DNA from: Pseudoalteromonas luteoviolacea NCIMB 1944 | Lineage (GTDB): Bacteria > Pseudomonadota > Gammaproteobacteria > Enterobacterales > Alteromonadaceae | NCBI RefSeq assembly: GCF_001625565.1 | Contig: NZ_AUXS01000097.1 | Location: 124,001-188,000 of the forward strand | Direction of reading: 5' to 3' | Length of the DNA: 64,000 nt | Shown here: piece after piece, positions 49,820 through 59,495 of the stretch | Numbering within the stretch: the stretch's first letter is position 1 | How the letters are laid out: each line of letters begins with the position of its first letter | Notes under the pieces: model-generated | The model's database searches: none | The model's input: the letters and a program-made list of their open reading frames with translations, nothing else | Told to the model about the DNA's origin: nothing | Made by a program: the position numbers and the translations under genes

Positions 49820-51658
49820 ATGACAATAAAACCTTTGGTGCTTGCACTGAGCTTGATTTCGGGAAGCATGATATTGACTGCATGTCAGTCTGCTAACGTA
49901 AGTGAGCAAAGTAAACAAGCCGAACAACAAGAGCAAAAGCCTGTCGTTTACCAAGTGTTTACTCGACTATTTGGCAATACCGAAACAAACAACGTGCCTT
50001 GGGGAACTGCGGCGCAAAATGGTGTGGGTAAATTTGACGATTTTACACCAAAGGCGTTGGCTGAAATTAAAGCAATGGGCGTAACCCACGTGTGGTACAC
50101 CGGGGTGCTACATCACGCCTTGGTAGCTGACTATAGTGCGTATGGGATTGGTATTGATGACCCAGACGTTGTGAAAGGGCGTGCAGGTTCTCCTTATGCA
50201 ATCAAAGATTATTACAATGTTAACCCTGACTTAGCACTAGAACCAGCGAAGCGTCTTGCTGAATTTGAAGCGCTGATCCAGCGAACTCATGATGCCGATA
50301 TGAAAGTGGTGATTGACATTGTGCCCAATCATGTTGCGCGTAATTATCAATCATTGAGTGCACCGCAAGGTGCAAAAGACTTTGGCGCACAGGATAACAC
50401 TTCATTGGTGTATGCGCGTGACAACAACTTTTATTATGTAACAGGGCAAGATTTCAAAGTGCCGGAGTCAACGGACTATCAAGTATTGGGTGGCAAATCA
50501 CATCCTTTGGTAGACGGAGAGTTTTCAGAATCACCGGCGAAGTGGACTGGCAATGGTGCACGTGCAGCACAGCCTCACATCCATGATTGGTATGAAACTG
50601 TAAAAGTGAACTACGGTGTGCGCCCAGATGGCAGTTATGATTTCCCAACGCTGCCAGCTGATATGGCGCAGCAAGATTATCGGGCGCATTATGCCTTTTG
50701 GCAAAGTAAAAACTTGCCTGATAGCTGGTACAAGTTCAGAGATATTACGCTGTATTGGCTTGATAAAGGTGTAGATGGTTTTCGTTATGATATGGCTGAA
50801 ATGGTGCCTGTAGAGTTTTGGAGTTTTTTAAACTCATCTATCAAAATGCAAAATCCAGATGCTTTTTTATTGGCAGAAGTATATAACCCAACCCTTTACC
50901 GCCCGTATATTCATCAAGGAAAAATGGACTTCTTATACGATAAGGTCGGCTTTTATGACAGCTTGAAGCTGCTTATGCAAGGCACAGGTACCGCGCAAAG
51001 TGTGATGGATGCACATTTAAGTGTGTCAGATATTGCACCGCATATGCTGCACTTTTTAGAAAATCATGATGAGCAACGCATCGCTAGCCCAGAGTTTGCT
51101 GGTAGCGCCGAAAAAGGCAAGCCCGCAATGGTTGTGAGCCACTTGATCAGCAAAGCGCCAACCATGTTGTATTTTGGCCAGTCAGTGGGGGAAGACGGGT
51201 CGGAAATGGCCGGGTTTGGCAAGCCGAGTCGTACCAGTATATTTGACTACATTGGCGTTCCCGCACATCAGGCTTGGATGAACAATGGAAAATTTGATGG
51301 CGGTCAGCTGAGCAATGAGCAAAAGGCACTACGTCAATACTATAAAAAGTTGATGAGCTTGAGCTCATTACCTGCGATACAGCATGGTGAGCTGGTACAA
51401 ATAAACACACTGGATGGGACTAAAAAACCAGCCAAAAAAGTCATGGCATTTGCTCGTGATAATTCAGCTCAACAAGTGATTGTGGCAAGTAACTTTGATG
51501 CTGACAATGTGCAGCAGGTTACTATTGAACTACCTAAGGGATGGCAAGGTAAAGTCGTCGACAAGTTGGAGTCTCATCCAGCGCTTGTCATTGAAAAGAA
51601 TCAACTCACAGTGACATTGGCGCCTCTTGCCAGTGTTGTATATGAGCTAGAGAATTAA
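49820..51658 (+). CDS. GH13 alpha-amylase lipoprotein
   Basis: A 612-aa lipoprotein; the signal peptide ends in SMILTAC with the lipid Cys near residue 22. The GH13 catalytic set is seen: VIDIVPNHV (region I), the nucleophile Asp324 in GFRYDMAEM, the acid/base Glu353 in LLAEVYNP, and LENHDEQR (region IV). The C-terminal beta domain (about 520-612) lacks a starch-binding module. It should cut starch or maltodextrins on the cell surface or in the periplasm. It is the first gene of an operon with the MFS transporter (2-nt gap) and the glucoamylase. Confidence 0.9.
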   Translation: MTIKPLVLALSLISGSMILTACQSANVSEQSKQAEQQEQKPVVYQVFTRLFGNTETNNVPWGTAAQNGVGKFDDFTPKALAEIKAMGVTHVWYTGVLHHALVADYSAYGIGIDDPDVVKGRAGSPYAIKDYYNVNPDLALEPAKRLAEFEALIQRTHDADMKVVIDIVPNHVARNYQSLSAPQGAKDFGAQDNTSLVYARDNNFYYVTGQDFKVPESTDYQVLGGKSHPLVDGEFSESPAKWTGNGARAAQPHIHDWYETVKVNYGVRPDGSYDFPTLPADMAQQDYRAHYAFWQSKNLPDSWYKFRDITLYWLDKGVDGFRYDMAEMVPVEFWSFLNSSIKMQNPDAFLLAEVYNPTLYRPYIHQGKMDFLYDKVGFYDSLKLLMQGTGTAQSVMDAHLSVSDIAPHMLHFLENHDEQRIASPEFAGSAEKGKPAMVVSHLISKAPTMLYFGQSVGEDGSEMAGFGKPSRTSIFDYIGVPAHQAWMNNGKFDGGQLSNEQKALRQYYKKLMSLSSLPAIQHGELVQINTLDGTKKPAKKVMAFARDNSAQQVIVASNFDADNVQQVTIELPKGWQGKVVDKLESHPALVIEKNQLTVTLAPLASVVYELEN

Positions 51659-51660
51659 CT

Positions 51661-53151
51661 ATGCAAAAACAAAAACCACAACTGAGCTTCTGGCAAATTT
51701 GGAATATGTGCTTTGGTTTTATGGGCATTCAATTTGGCTTTGCATTGCAAAACGGAAATGTCAGTCGGATATTTCAAACATTAGGTGCGTCAGTTGATGA
51801 TATCCCTATTTTGTGGGTGGCTGCACCACTCACAGGACTAATCGTTCAGCCTATTATCGGCTACTGGAGTGACAGAACTTGGACTGGGCTTGGGCGTCGT
51901 CGACCATTCTTTTTGTATGGCGCTATCCTCACGACCTTGTCATTGTTTATCATGCCCAATTCACCAACGCTTTGGATAGCTGCTGGTATGCTTTGGATAA
52001 TGGATGCATCAATCAATGTAACCATGGAACCGTTTCGTGCATTGGTGGGAGATAATCTCAACAAAAAGCAACGAGCGACTGGATACGCAATGCAGAGCTT
52101 TTTCATTGGTATTGGCGCTATTATCGCTTCAGCTTTACCGTGGATGATGACCAACTGGTTTGGGATCAGCAACACCGCAGCACCTGGCGAAATACCTGAG
52201 TCGGTTAAATATGCCTTTTATTTTGGCGGCGTGATCTTATTTTTAGCGGTAGGGTGGACGATTCTAAAAACCAAAGAATATACCCCAGAGCAACTGACAG
52301 AGTTTGAATCACCTGACTTAAAACAAGCAGCAGCTGAACCTAAGAAAACCATCAACTTTGCAAAGTTTGCATTAATTAGTGGTGCAGTTGGTGGTTTGAT
52401 TTTAGCCGGTGTGGCGATTTTAGAGTTGGAAAAAGAGCTGTACCTACTGAGCGCACTGCTACTATCGTTTTCGGCGATTATCCTCATTGCCGGGTATTTC
52501 CAAAATAAACAGCGTACTGACGGTGGATTTTACGAAGTGATCTACGACGTCTTCACTATGCCCGATACAATGAAGCAACTTGCAGTAGTTCAGTTTTTTA
52601 GCTGGTTTTCACTGTTCGCGATGTGGATTTATACCACTTCTGCGGTAACCAGCTTCCACTATGGTGCAACAGATGTGACATCGAAAGCTTATAACGATGG
52701 TGCAGACTGGGTCGGAATTTTATTTGCCGCTTACAATGGCTTTGCCGCTTTAGCTGCGCTGTGCATTCCATTTGTCGTGAAGCGAGTAGGACTGAAGTGG
52801 GCACACAGTATTAATTTGTTGCTGGGCGCAGGCGCGTTAATCAGCTTTAAGTTTATTTCTGAACCAAGCCTTTTATGGATACCAATGATAGGTATCGGCT
52901 TTGCGTGGGCATCAATTTTATCTCTGCCTTACGCGATGCTGAGTGATGCGCTGCCAGCACACAAAATGGGTGTGTTTATGGGGATTTTTAACTTCTTTAT
53001 CGTAATCCCACAATTGATGGCAGCCAGTGTACTTGGCCTTATCTTAAGAAATGTTTTCGAGAATCAACCTATTTATGCATTAGTTATTGGTGGTGTGTCG
53101 TTTATTTTGGCGGCGCTGTCAGTTGCGCGTGTTAAAACAAATGCGCAATAA
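51661..53151 (+). CDS. MFS sugar transporter, likely maltose/maltodextrin uptake
   Basis: A 496-aa inner-membrane protein with 12 predicted helices. It begins QKPQLSFWQIWNMCFGFMGIQFGFALQNGN, the pattern of the MalT/SUC-type major facilitator family in gammaproteobacteria, and contains GLIVQPIIGYWSDRTWTGLGRRRPF (the loop-2 motif). It sits 2 nt after the amylase gene and 22 nt before the glucoamylase gene. It would bring maltose or short dextrins to the cytoplasmic alpha-glucosidase. The family is sure; the substrate is inferred from context. Confidence 0.9.
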   Translation: MQKQKPQLSFWQIWNMCFGFMGIQFGFALQNGNVSRIFQTLGASVDDIPILWVAAPLTGLIVQPIIGYWSDRTWTGLGRRRPFFLYGAILTTLSLFIMPNSPTLWIAAGMLWIMDASINVTMEPFRALVGDNLNKKQRATGYAMQSFFIGIGAIIASALPWMMTNWFGISNTAAPGEIPESVKYAFYFGGVILFLAVGWTILKTKEYTPEQLTEFESPDLKQAAAEPKKTINFAKFALISGAVGGLILAGVAILELEKELYLLSALLLSFSAIILIAGYFQNKQRTDGGFYEVIYDVFTMPDTMKQLAVVQFFSWFSLFAMWIYTTSAVTSFHYGATDVTSKAYNDGADWVGILFAAYNGFAALAALCIPFVVKRVGLKWAHSINLLLGAGALISFKFISEPSLLWIPMIGIGFAWASILSLPYAMLSDALPAHKMGVFMGIFNFFIVIPQLMAASVLGLILRNVFENQPIYALVIGGVSFILAALSVARVKTNAQ

Positions 53152-53173
53152 AGCAGGCCACAGGGGAGTAAAA

Positions 53174-55564
53174 ATGAAAAAATTGTCATGTTTGTCGTTG
53201 GCATTGATTGCCGCTGGCCTTATCGGTTGTGGTAGCGCAACGAATACACAGCAAATTGAGACTGCACCCGGAGCCCCGGGTGATAAGCCGTATTGGACTT
53301 ATTCCGATAAAACAGGCATCGGTACGTCTTATGAAGCATATAAAAATGGCCAGTATGTAAACGATGCAAAAACGGGTGAAGTGTCTAAAGTTTGGTTTTC
53401 AATTGCCAAAGGTATGATCACAGAAACTATGTTTGGCCTTATTCACCAAGCGCAAATTCGCGATATGCAATTTATCGTCACAGGTAGAGACTTTACCGTT
53501 ACTGAGCGCGATGAATTAGATGTGTCTATTGATTACCTTTATAAAGACGAACAAGGTCGTCCGCTATCATTAGCCTATAAAGTGGTTAGCAAAGACAAGC
53601 AAGGTCGTTTTACGTTAGAGAAACACATTTTCACTGACCCCGATGGTCAGAGTTTATTTGTAAGAGCAAAAGTTGATACACATCTAAGCGGCGTAAAAGC
53701 GTATGTAAATGTAAATCCCTATGTGAATAACAACGGTCTGAATGATTCCGCTACAGTGACCGATAAAGGGCTAGTTGCTTGGGAAGCTGATAACTTTTTA
53801 ACACTGCAAAGCAGTACGGGTTTTGGCCAGGCATCTGTCGGTTTCACAGGTCACAGCGACAATTTGAATGATCTTAAGAAAAATCATGCATTGACGCGTA
53901 CTTACCAAAGCACTGGCAAAACGAAGGGGAATGTAAATTGGCTTGCCGAGCTTGGTGAAGTCAAGGGAACGGCTACCTTTGATCTTGCTTTAAGCTTTGG
54001 TAAATCGCAAGCGGATAGCTTTGCACAAGGCGCAGCTGCGCTAGACAAAGGTTATGATAAGGTGCTTGCCCACTATAATGGCCAAGGTGAACACATCGGT
54101 TGGGAAGACTATTTAGCCAGCCTTGAGCCTATGCAACGACTTGCAAACTATACGACTGATAGCGGTAAGCTGTTGAATGCCAGTGCATTAGTCTTAAAAG
54201 CCCAAGAAGATAAAACCCACGCAGGGGCACTTATTGCTTCACTGTCTAATCCGTGGGGGGATACAGTCGCGGCAGAGCAAGGTCATACTGGTTATAAGGC
54301 CGTCTGGGTACGTGACTTTTATCAAGTTGCGATGGCATTTATGGCCATGGGCGACCCTGATACTGCGCTAACTTCCTTTGAATACCTTGAGAAAGTGCAA
54401 GTGATGGATGGTACGCCGGGTAACCAAGGTGACACCGGGTGGTTTTTGCAAAAAACACACGTAGATGGTGAACTTGAGTGGGTCGGTGTCCAGCTTGACC
54501 AAACTGCGATGCCAATCATGCTTGCTTGGAAACTATGGCAAGCGGGCGTATTGAGCGATGAAAAACTTGTTTACTGGTACGAGCGCATGCTTAAACCGGC
54601 GGCAGAGTTTTTAGTAGATGGTGGTCTCGCCAAGATTTTGTGGAATGACACACAAATTACACCTCCTGCTACGCAGCAAGAGCGCTGGGAAGAGCAAGAT
54701 GGTTATTCACCTTCAACTACTGCTGCGATTATTGCGGGCCTCGTAACGGCTAGTGATATCGCGAAGTTAGCAGGGGATAAAGCGGGTCAACAAAGATACC
54801 TAGATACAGCCAAACAATATAATGACACAGTCGAAAAGCTGATGTTTACTACTGAGGGCAACTTGCAGGGTAAAGATGCGGATGGTGAGTATTTCTTCCG
54901 TATCGCACGTGACGAAAATCCAAATTCATCAACTAAGCTAGGTGACAACAACGGTCGCGTTGGTTTAGATAAACGTCAAATCATTGATGGGGGCTTCTTG
55001 GAGCTTGTGCGCTATGGTGTCAGAGATGCCGATGCGCCGAGTGTGATAAACACGCTGCCCGAGTATGAAGATGAGACTTTACCTGAAAACTTGCGTGTGA
55101 AATACAGCTTCACATTCCCTGGCGATCCAAACACGTACCCAGGCTACCGACGTTATGGTAATGATGGCTACGGCGAAGACGAAGTCAAAGGGACCAACTA
55201 TGCTGAAGGCGGCCAAAATACATCGGGTCAGCGTGGCAGAGTATGGCCTTTCTTTACTGGCGAAAAAGGGCACTATGAAATTGCGGCGGCAGTCGCTGCC
55301 AAAGGACTAGACAAAGCAGAAGTTCAGCGTATTAAACACACTTATGTACGCGGTATGGAGCATTTTGCTAATGAGGGCCTGATGTTGCCTGAACAAGTTT
55401 GGGATGGTGTAGGCGTCAACCCATTTGGCTATCAGTTAGGTGAAGGTACAAACTCGGCAACTCCACTCGCTTGGACTCATGCAGAATACGTCAAACTGGT
55501 GCGTTCTCTGGCTGACAAGAATGTCTGGGATCACTATCCTATTGTCGGTGAAAAATTGAAGTAA
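53174..55564 (+). CDS. GH15 glucan 1,4-alpha-glucosidase (glucoamylase) lipoprotein
   Basis: A 796-aa protein from ATG 53174 (AGGGGAG upstream). The signal peptide MKKLSCLSLALIAAGLIGC has a lipobox LIGC. An N-terminal beta-sandwich (about 30-300) precedes the alpha/alpha barrel typical of bacterial glucoamylases. Signature segments are KAVWVRDFYQVAMAFMAMGD, EEQDGYSPSTTAAIIAGL with the acid, and LPEQVWDGVG with the base. It releases glucose from the non-reducing ends of dextrins, probably in the periplasm or on the surface. It is the last gene of the amylase operon. A frame extending upstream to 53087 overlaps the MFS gene and is not the true start. Confidence 0.93.
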   Translation: MKKLSCLSLALIAAGLIGCGSATNTQQIETAPGAPGDKPYWTYSDKTGIGTSYEAYKNGQYVNDAKTGEVSKVWFSIAKGMITETMFGLIHQAQIRDMQFIVTGRDFTVTERDELDVSIDYLYKDEQGRPLSLAYKVVSKDKQGRFTLEKHIFTDPDGQSLFVRAKVDTHLSGVKAYVNVNPYVNNNGLNDSATVTDKGLVAWEADNFLTLQSSTGFGQASVGFTGHSDNLNDLKKNHALTRTYQSTGKTKGNVNWLAELGEVKGTATFDLALSFGKSQADSFAQGAAALDKGYDKVLAHYNGQGEHIGWEDYLASLEPMQRLANYTTDSGKLLNASALVLKAQEDKTHAGALIASLSNPWGDTVAAEQGHTGYKAVWVRDFYQVAMAFMAMGDPDTALTSFEYLEKVQVMDGTPGNQGDTGWFLQKTHVDGELEWVGVQLDQTAMPIMLAWKLWQAGVLSDEKLVYWYERMLKPAAEFLVDGGLAKILWNDTQITPPATQQERWEEQDGYSPSTTAAIIAGLVTASDIAKLAGDKAGQQRYLDTAKQYNDTVEKLMFTTEGNLQGKDADGEYFFRIARDENPNSSTKLGDNNGRVGLDKRQIIDGGFLELVRYGVRDADAPSVINTLPEYEDETLPENLRVKYSFTFPGDPNTYPGYRRYGNDGYGEDEVKGTNYAEGGQNTSGQRGRVWPFFTGEKGHYEIAAAVAAKGLDKAEVQRIKHTYVRGMEHFANEGLMLPEQVWDGVGVNPFGYQLGEGTNSATPLAWTHAEYVKLVRSLADKNVWDHYPIVGEKLK

Positions 55565-55575
55565 TATTCGCCCTA

Positions 55576-55602
55576 GGGTGATGTACTGACAAGACATCAC
55601 CC
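55576..55602 (+). terminator. hairpin after the glucoamylase gene
   Basis: GGGTGATGT and ACATCACCC form a 9-bp stem with a 9-nt loop, 11 nt after the stop. No T-tract follows. Confidence 0.4.
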
Positions 55603-55865
55603 ACTCAATATACGTTAGTTTTTGATGAGTTAATGCCTTACCTGCTGTACTTTGTTCATTTGTATTGGATGACGTTTAGTAGAGTCGACCTGAGCTTTTC
55701 TATCTGTCCATCATTTTTTAGTTGGTCTTCAAAGCAGTATTCAAAGTTCTGTATAATTCGATTATTACTCACGCGACTGTTTATAGCTTTTGCAAAACGG
55801 GCATACTTTATTGAGGTGGTTTAGCTTGTTGCGGAGGGTGTTGGCAGTATGAATACAGGACATTT
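55603..55865. other. intergenic region, no supported gene
   Basis: A 63-codon plus-strand frame at 55633-55824 is hydrophobic but has no ribosome binding site and no recognisable motif, so it is not called. Nothing else is seen apart from the flanking hairpins. Confidence 0.3.
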
Positions 55866-55892
55866 AGGGCCATAGTTATCTTCTATGACCCT
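55866..55892 (-). terminator. hairpin downstream of the second leader peptide
   Basis: AGGGCCATAG (55866-55875) and CTATGACCCT (55883-55892) pair over 10 bp with one non-Watson-Crick (wobble or mismatch) position, 14 nt after the peptide stop on the minus strand. No T-tract follows, as at the other peptide gene. Confidence 0.45.
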
Positions 55893-55906
55893 AGAACTAA
55901 CAGTGC

Positions 55907-56044
55907 TTATGGCTCACAGCGCGCCCAATCAGTTCTGCATTCCCAAGACCAACCGCCAGCGATTTGCTTGGTTGCTTTATGATTGAGTAATTGCTTCTCA
56001 CCAGATAAGTTTTTTAGATTGCCTTTCTGTAATTTTAGTTTCAT
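55907..56044 (-). CDS. double-glycine leader peptide, second putative RiPP/bacteriocin precursor (45 aa)
   Basis: The ATG at 56044 is preceded by AGGA at 7 nt. The leader (MKLKLQKGNLKNLSGEKQLL) ends in TKQIAGG (residues 25-31). It matches the peptide at 4044-4202 in LK.LS..K.L and in T.QI.GG, with aligned spacing, although the genes are 52 kb apart. The putative core (residues 32-45) is only 14 residues: WSWECRTDWARCEP, with three Trp, two Cys and four charged residues. With few Ser/Thr, a disulfide or Trp-based crosslink is as likely as lanthionine (inference). No modifying enzyme or exporter is adjacent. Confidence 0.65.
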   Translation of the reverse strand: MKLKLQKGNLKNLSGEKQLLNHKATKQIAGGWSWECRTDWARCEP

Positions 56045-56385
56045 GTTAATCCTTTGTTTTTTTGATTAGTTCAGAATCACCATAGCATCAGTTATTAACT
56101 TAAAACAAATAAAAAATTCAAATATTTTTGAATAATCTTACAGTGTTCCTGAATCGACAAGATGATTTGTGCTTATTAATCTGTGTGTTTCAAACTCAGT
56201 TGTCTTAGATATACTGAGTTTAAAAAAGGTGAGACTTCTTCTAAAAGATAAAACAATCAACGCACTGTTAGTGACCAGCGATTTTGCACCTCCCGTTTAG
56301 CTGCACAATTTGAAAGCAGCTATAACAAGAAGTGCAATGTATTTATATCCCGATAATGGGCATCGGCGAAATGCTGAGTAAATTG
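56045..56385. other. AT-rich intergenic region
   Basis: About 340 bp between the peptide gene and the end of the dGTPase gene. It should hold the peptide promoter at its left side. No repeat or other gene is seen. Confidence 0.3.
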
Positions 56386-57690
56386 CTAAAGCCGCGTGAT
56401 GCTATTGCCAAACAATCTAGCGTGACATCGCCTCGCATATTCATCGGTCATACCTGACAGATAGTCTGCGAGTACCCGCATTTTTGCGATATCGCCATTG
56501 GCATTCTGGTACTGTGATTGTGCGGTATAAGGCAGCAAGCGAATTGGGTCACTGGAAAATGCGTCAAACAGGTCAATTAACATATTCTGTCCACTGAATT
56601 CTATTTGTTGCATGGTCGGTTCGCGAATAAGACGCTGGTATACAAATTGTTTAAGAACTTTGAGAATGGCTTCAAACTCGACGTTAAGCTTGACGGTGTT
56701 TTTTAACAATGGATCATCAAAGTCTGCGTCGTGTTTTACCAAGGTGCAGTGGACAATAAATATATTAACCAACTCTCCAATTGCGTCTTTTCGAAGTGGC
56801 TCGTCATCAGAAAATAGCCTGTGGGTCAGGCTCGCAAGATTTTGTTCCAACCAAGGTGAACTGATTTCTTTAAACGCAGGCATGGCATAGTTATACCAGT
56901 CTCGCTCTGACAAAGTGCCTGTCGCTATCGCGTCTTCTAAATCATGAACTGCATAGGCAATATCGTCTGCGTATTCCATAATGGCTGCATCCAGCGATTT
57001 ATAAATTGTTTTAGATTTAAACTCATCGATGGGACTGTGCGTTGTGAAAAGATCTATATCCTTGTTCGATAAAGGCGAGAGTATCCAGTCAAAAACGTCT
57101 TTATCGCAATCATAAACCCCTTTTGCGGGGAACCACTTTTGTGTGTAAATGAAACGTTCACTGGGGTTGGTAACTTGAGGCTTAATTAACAGCTTTGAGA
57201 TGTAAGCCGGGTATTTGATAAACCCGAGCAAAGTCCGTCTGGTCAGGTTCATGCCATAGCCATTTGAATAGGGTTCCAACTTGGTGACGATCCGCAATGT
57301 TTGTGCATTTCCTTCAAACCCGCCGTGATCACGCATCAGGTAATTTAGGGCGATTTCACCACCGTGGCCAAATGGAGGGTGCCCTATGTCATGAGCTAGG
57401 CAGATGGTTTCGATTAGGCTAGCTGATGGAAAGTGTTCAAACTCAGGGTTTTGCAGCTTTAGATGGCGTAATAACCCTGTGCCTATCTGCGATACTTCTA
57501 ATGAATGGGTCAGTCGAGTCCGATAGAAGTCGTTGACACCTATACTCATTATTTGCGTTTTGGATTGTAGGCGTCTAAAAGCTGCAGCATGGATGATCCT
57601 TGAACGATCAACCTGCCAAGCTGAGCGGTTATCATTGGGGCGATTCTTAACTTGATTAAGCAAACGTTGTTGCCATGCGGATTGGGTCAT
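56386..57690 (-). CDS. dgt: dGTPase-like HD-domain triphosphohydrolase
   Basis: A 434-aa cytosolic enzyme. The HD-domain metal ligands are seen in TRLTHSLEVSQ (His), AHDIGHPPFGHGGE (His-Asp pair) and YADDIAYAVHDLEDA (Asp). The N-terminal SRIIHAAAFRRLQSKTQIM is the family signature. It cleaves dGTP (and often other dNTPs) to the nucleoside and triphosphate. Members limit dNTP pools and, in some bacteria, hinder phage replication. It is a single gene whose start lacks a strong ribosome binding site. Family is sure; substrate preference is not. Confidence 0.88.
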   Translation of the reverse strand: MTQSAWQQRLLNQVKNRPNDNRSAWQVDRSRIIHAAAFRRLQSKTQIMSIGVNDFYRTRLTHSLEVSQIGTGLLRHLKLQNPEFEHFPSASLIETICLAHDIGHPPFGHGGEIALNYLMRDHGGFEGNAQTLRIVTKLEPYSNGYGMNLTRRTLLGFIKYPAYISKLLIKPQVTNPSERFIYTQKWFPAKGVYDCDKDVFDWILSPLSNKDIDLFTTHSPIDEFKSKTIYKSLDAAIMEYADDIAYAVHDLEDAIATGTLSERDWYNYAMPAFKEISSPWLEQNLASLTHRLFSDDEPLRKDAIGELVNIFIVHCTLVKHDADFDDPLLKNTVKLNVEFEAILKVLKQFVYQRLIREPTMQQIEFSGQNMLIDLFDAFSSDPIRLLPYTAQSQYQNANGDIAKMRVLADYLSGMTDEYARRCHARLFGNSITRL

Positions 57691-57948
57691 AAAGTACTCT
57701 ATGGGACTGTTTATCGTCTAAATTCATCATCTTCGTTTTAGTATAGCGATGCAAAGTTAAAAATGTAATTACTTGGTCTAGATGGGAAAAAAGCGTGTTT
57801 TAGCGATGGATTGGCATAAATTCGCGTTTAACGGTGATTGTTGCTATAATCAGCCGCCGTTTTATGAGATGAACTAAGTACGACGAGTCAATATCTGACA
57901 AAGGAAATTCAGACAGCTCGTTTGGTAGGTACTAGTGAGAGGAGAATC

Positions 57949-58773
57949 ATGCGTTCTAATTTGATTAAGATTGTACTAATTGCTGTTTGTTTATTCGCAA
58001 TTATGTATCCATTTATAACTGAGCCGCCAGAGCAACCTGAGCCTGTAGAAGTTCCAGAAATTATTATTGAGACCCCGGAAGTCATTTTACCAGAGCAACC
58101 TTTACACGATGTTCAATTGCCAGACTTTGGCTCAATAAAAGATATCGCTACGAAGAAAAAGCGCTTTTTCGACTTCATTAAGCCCCATGTAGAGGCGGAA
58201 AATAAAGTGATTTTACAGCAAAGAGCTAGCATTGAAATTGCACTTATGATGCTGCAATTTGAAGAGTCTCTGAGCGATGTGCAAATACAAAGAGTTGAGA
58301 ATATCTTCAAACTTTATAAGGTAGATCAACAAGAGATCACCGTTGAGAGTTTAAAATTAGCCCTTGAACGAGTTGACATTATTCCTAAAGAGTTGGCGTT
58401 AATGCAGGCGGCAAATGAATCTGCGTGGGGTACCTCTCGATTTGCACGCATTGGCTTAAACTTTTTTGGCCAGTGGTGTTATCGCGCTGGTTGCGGCATG
58501 GTCCCAAAACGTCGAGCGGATGAAGCTGCCCATGAGGTTGCTGCATTTAAATCAGTTCGGGCGTCGGTGACCTCGTATTTTAGAAATATAAACACCCATG
58601 ATGCTTATCGTGAGCTAAGAGCCGTACGCGCGCAGCTAAGAGCCGATAAACAAGAAATTACAGCCACCGCTTTAACGCCGGGTTTAATGTCATACTCAGA
58701 GCGAGGCATTGATTACATTGAAGAACTCAATGATATGATCAGACATAACAAGGCTTATTTTGATGAAGAATAA
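57949..58773 (+). CDS. Bax-like glucosaminidase, membrane anchored
   Basis: A 274-aa protein from ATG 57949 (GAGAGGAG upstream). An N-terminal hydrophobic segment (residues about 5-23, KIVLIAVCLFAIMYPFI) anchors or exports it, followed by a Pro/Glu-rich linker (about 25-60). The C-terminal glucosaminidase domain (about 140-270) contains ANESAWGTSRFAR with the catalytic Glu and WCYRAGCG with a Cys pair, as in E. coli Bax. It should cut peptidoglycan glycan strands. The following DUF2987 gene overlaps it by about 11 nt. Confidence 0.85.
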   Translation: MRSNLIKIVLIAVCLFAIMYPFITEPPEQPEPVEVPEIIIETPEVILPEQPLHDVQLPDFGSIKDIATKKKRFFDFIKPHVEAENKVILQQRASIEIALMMLQFEESLSDVQIQRVENIFKLYKVDQQEITVESLKLALERVDIIPKELALMQAANESAWGTSRFARIGLNFFGQWCYRAGCGMVPKRRADEAAHEVAAFKSVRASVTSYFRNINTHDAYRELRAVRAQLRADKQEITATALTPGLMSYSERGIDYIEELNDMIRHNKAYFDEE

Positions 58774-59407
58774 GATTCTACCAATGCTGCTGTTATCAAG
58801 CAGTTTTGGTTGTTTAGCTGAAGAGTTTGTGGCTTCTTACGAAGGATTTTACGATCGTTTAAAGGTGGTTGAAAAAGGCGAGTTTGAATTTGCTCGAGTT
58901 AATTTTTATCTGGTAGAAGGTCAAAATAAGCGACCGTGTGATATAGCTGAAGGTAAAATTGTGACAGAGCAAACATCATTGCCGTTACAGTATACCAAAG
59001 GTGCTCAGCTGTTATTGCCAATAGATGACAAACTTGATAAAGATAAAGCCGTGGTAGTCGTGAAACCCAAAACGGCTGAATATTGCGAAATAAAAATTCA
59101 GATAGAATCAGCACACTTTACTAGTCAACAGCTCACTAAAAGACAAGTGTTTCAATTACATCGTGAGTTTGAAACGTTATTGAGTGACCTGTCTGGTGTA
59201 TTTGTTGGCAAGTTACTGTCATTTATGTTGCCGGATCAAAAAGGGGTGACATTGGAGTTTTCAGACGATGTTGTTTTGTCTGGTGAGCACATCAGTTGTA
59301 AACAGAACTTTTGTCGCTTTGAAGTACAAGACGACTGGGAAAACGATAGTAGCCGATTCAATGTCATGACAGAGTTGGTTAGTGTAAAACCTTGGATAGA
59401 AAAGTAA
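58763..59407 (+). CDS. DUF2987 exported protein
   Basis: A 214-aa protein from ATG 58763, inside the end of the Bax-like gene; translation is likely coupled. The signal peptide is MKNKILPMLLLSSSFGCLA. The body starts EEFVASYEGFYDRLKVV, typical of the DUF2987 family of the Alteromonadales and Vibrionales. Two Cys pairs are visible (RPCDIAE, AEYCEIK, SCKQNFC). Function unknown. The operon with a peptidoglycan hydrolase hints at a cell-envelope role. Confidence 0.75.
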   Translation: MKNKILPMLLLSSSFGCLAEEFVASYEGFYDRLKVVEKGEFEFARVNFYLVEGQNKRPCDIAEGKIVTEQTSLPLQYTKGAQLLLPIDDKLDKDKAVVVVKPKTAEYCEIKIQIESAHFTSQQLTKRQVFQLHREFETLLSDLSGVFVGKLLSFMLPDQKGVTLEFSDDVVLSGEHISCKQNFCRFEVQDDWENDSSRFNVMTELVSVKPWIEK

Positions 59408-59433
59408 GCCTGACGACTTAAAGTTTAAAAAAT

Positions 59434-59460
59434 AAAAAAGCGACCATGAGGTCGCTTTTT
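59434..59460. terminator. bidirectional intrinsic terminator
   Basis: AAAAAGCGACC (59435-59445) and GGTCGCTTTTT (59450-59460) form an 11-bp stem with a 4-nt loop, flanked by A and T runs. It ends DUF2987 on the plus strand and the metal-exporter gene on the minus strand. Confidence 0.85.
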
Positions 59461-59495
59461 GGTTCTGGTTGTTTATATGCTTAATTGAAAAAAGG

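Noticed and set aside
55633..55824. 63-codon hydrophobic plus-strand frame
   Set aside because: No ribosome binding site, no family resemblance, Ser/Phe-biased; considered as a possible immunity peptide for the adjacent leader peptide but it lies on the opposite strand without support.
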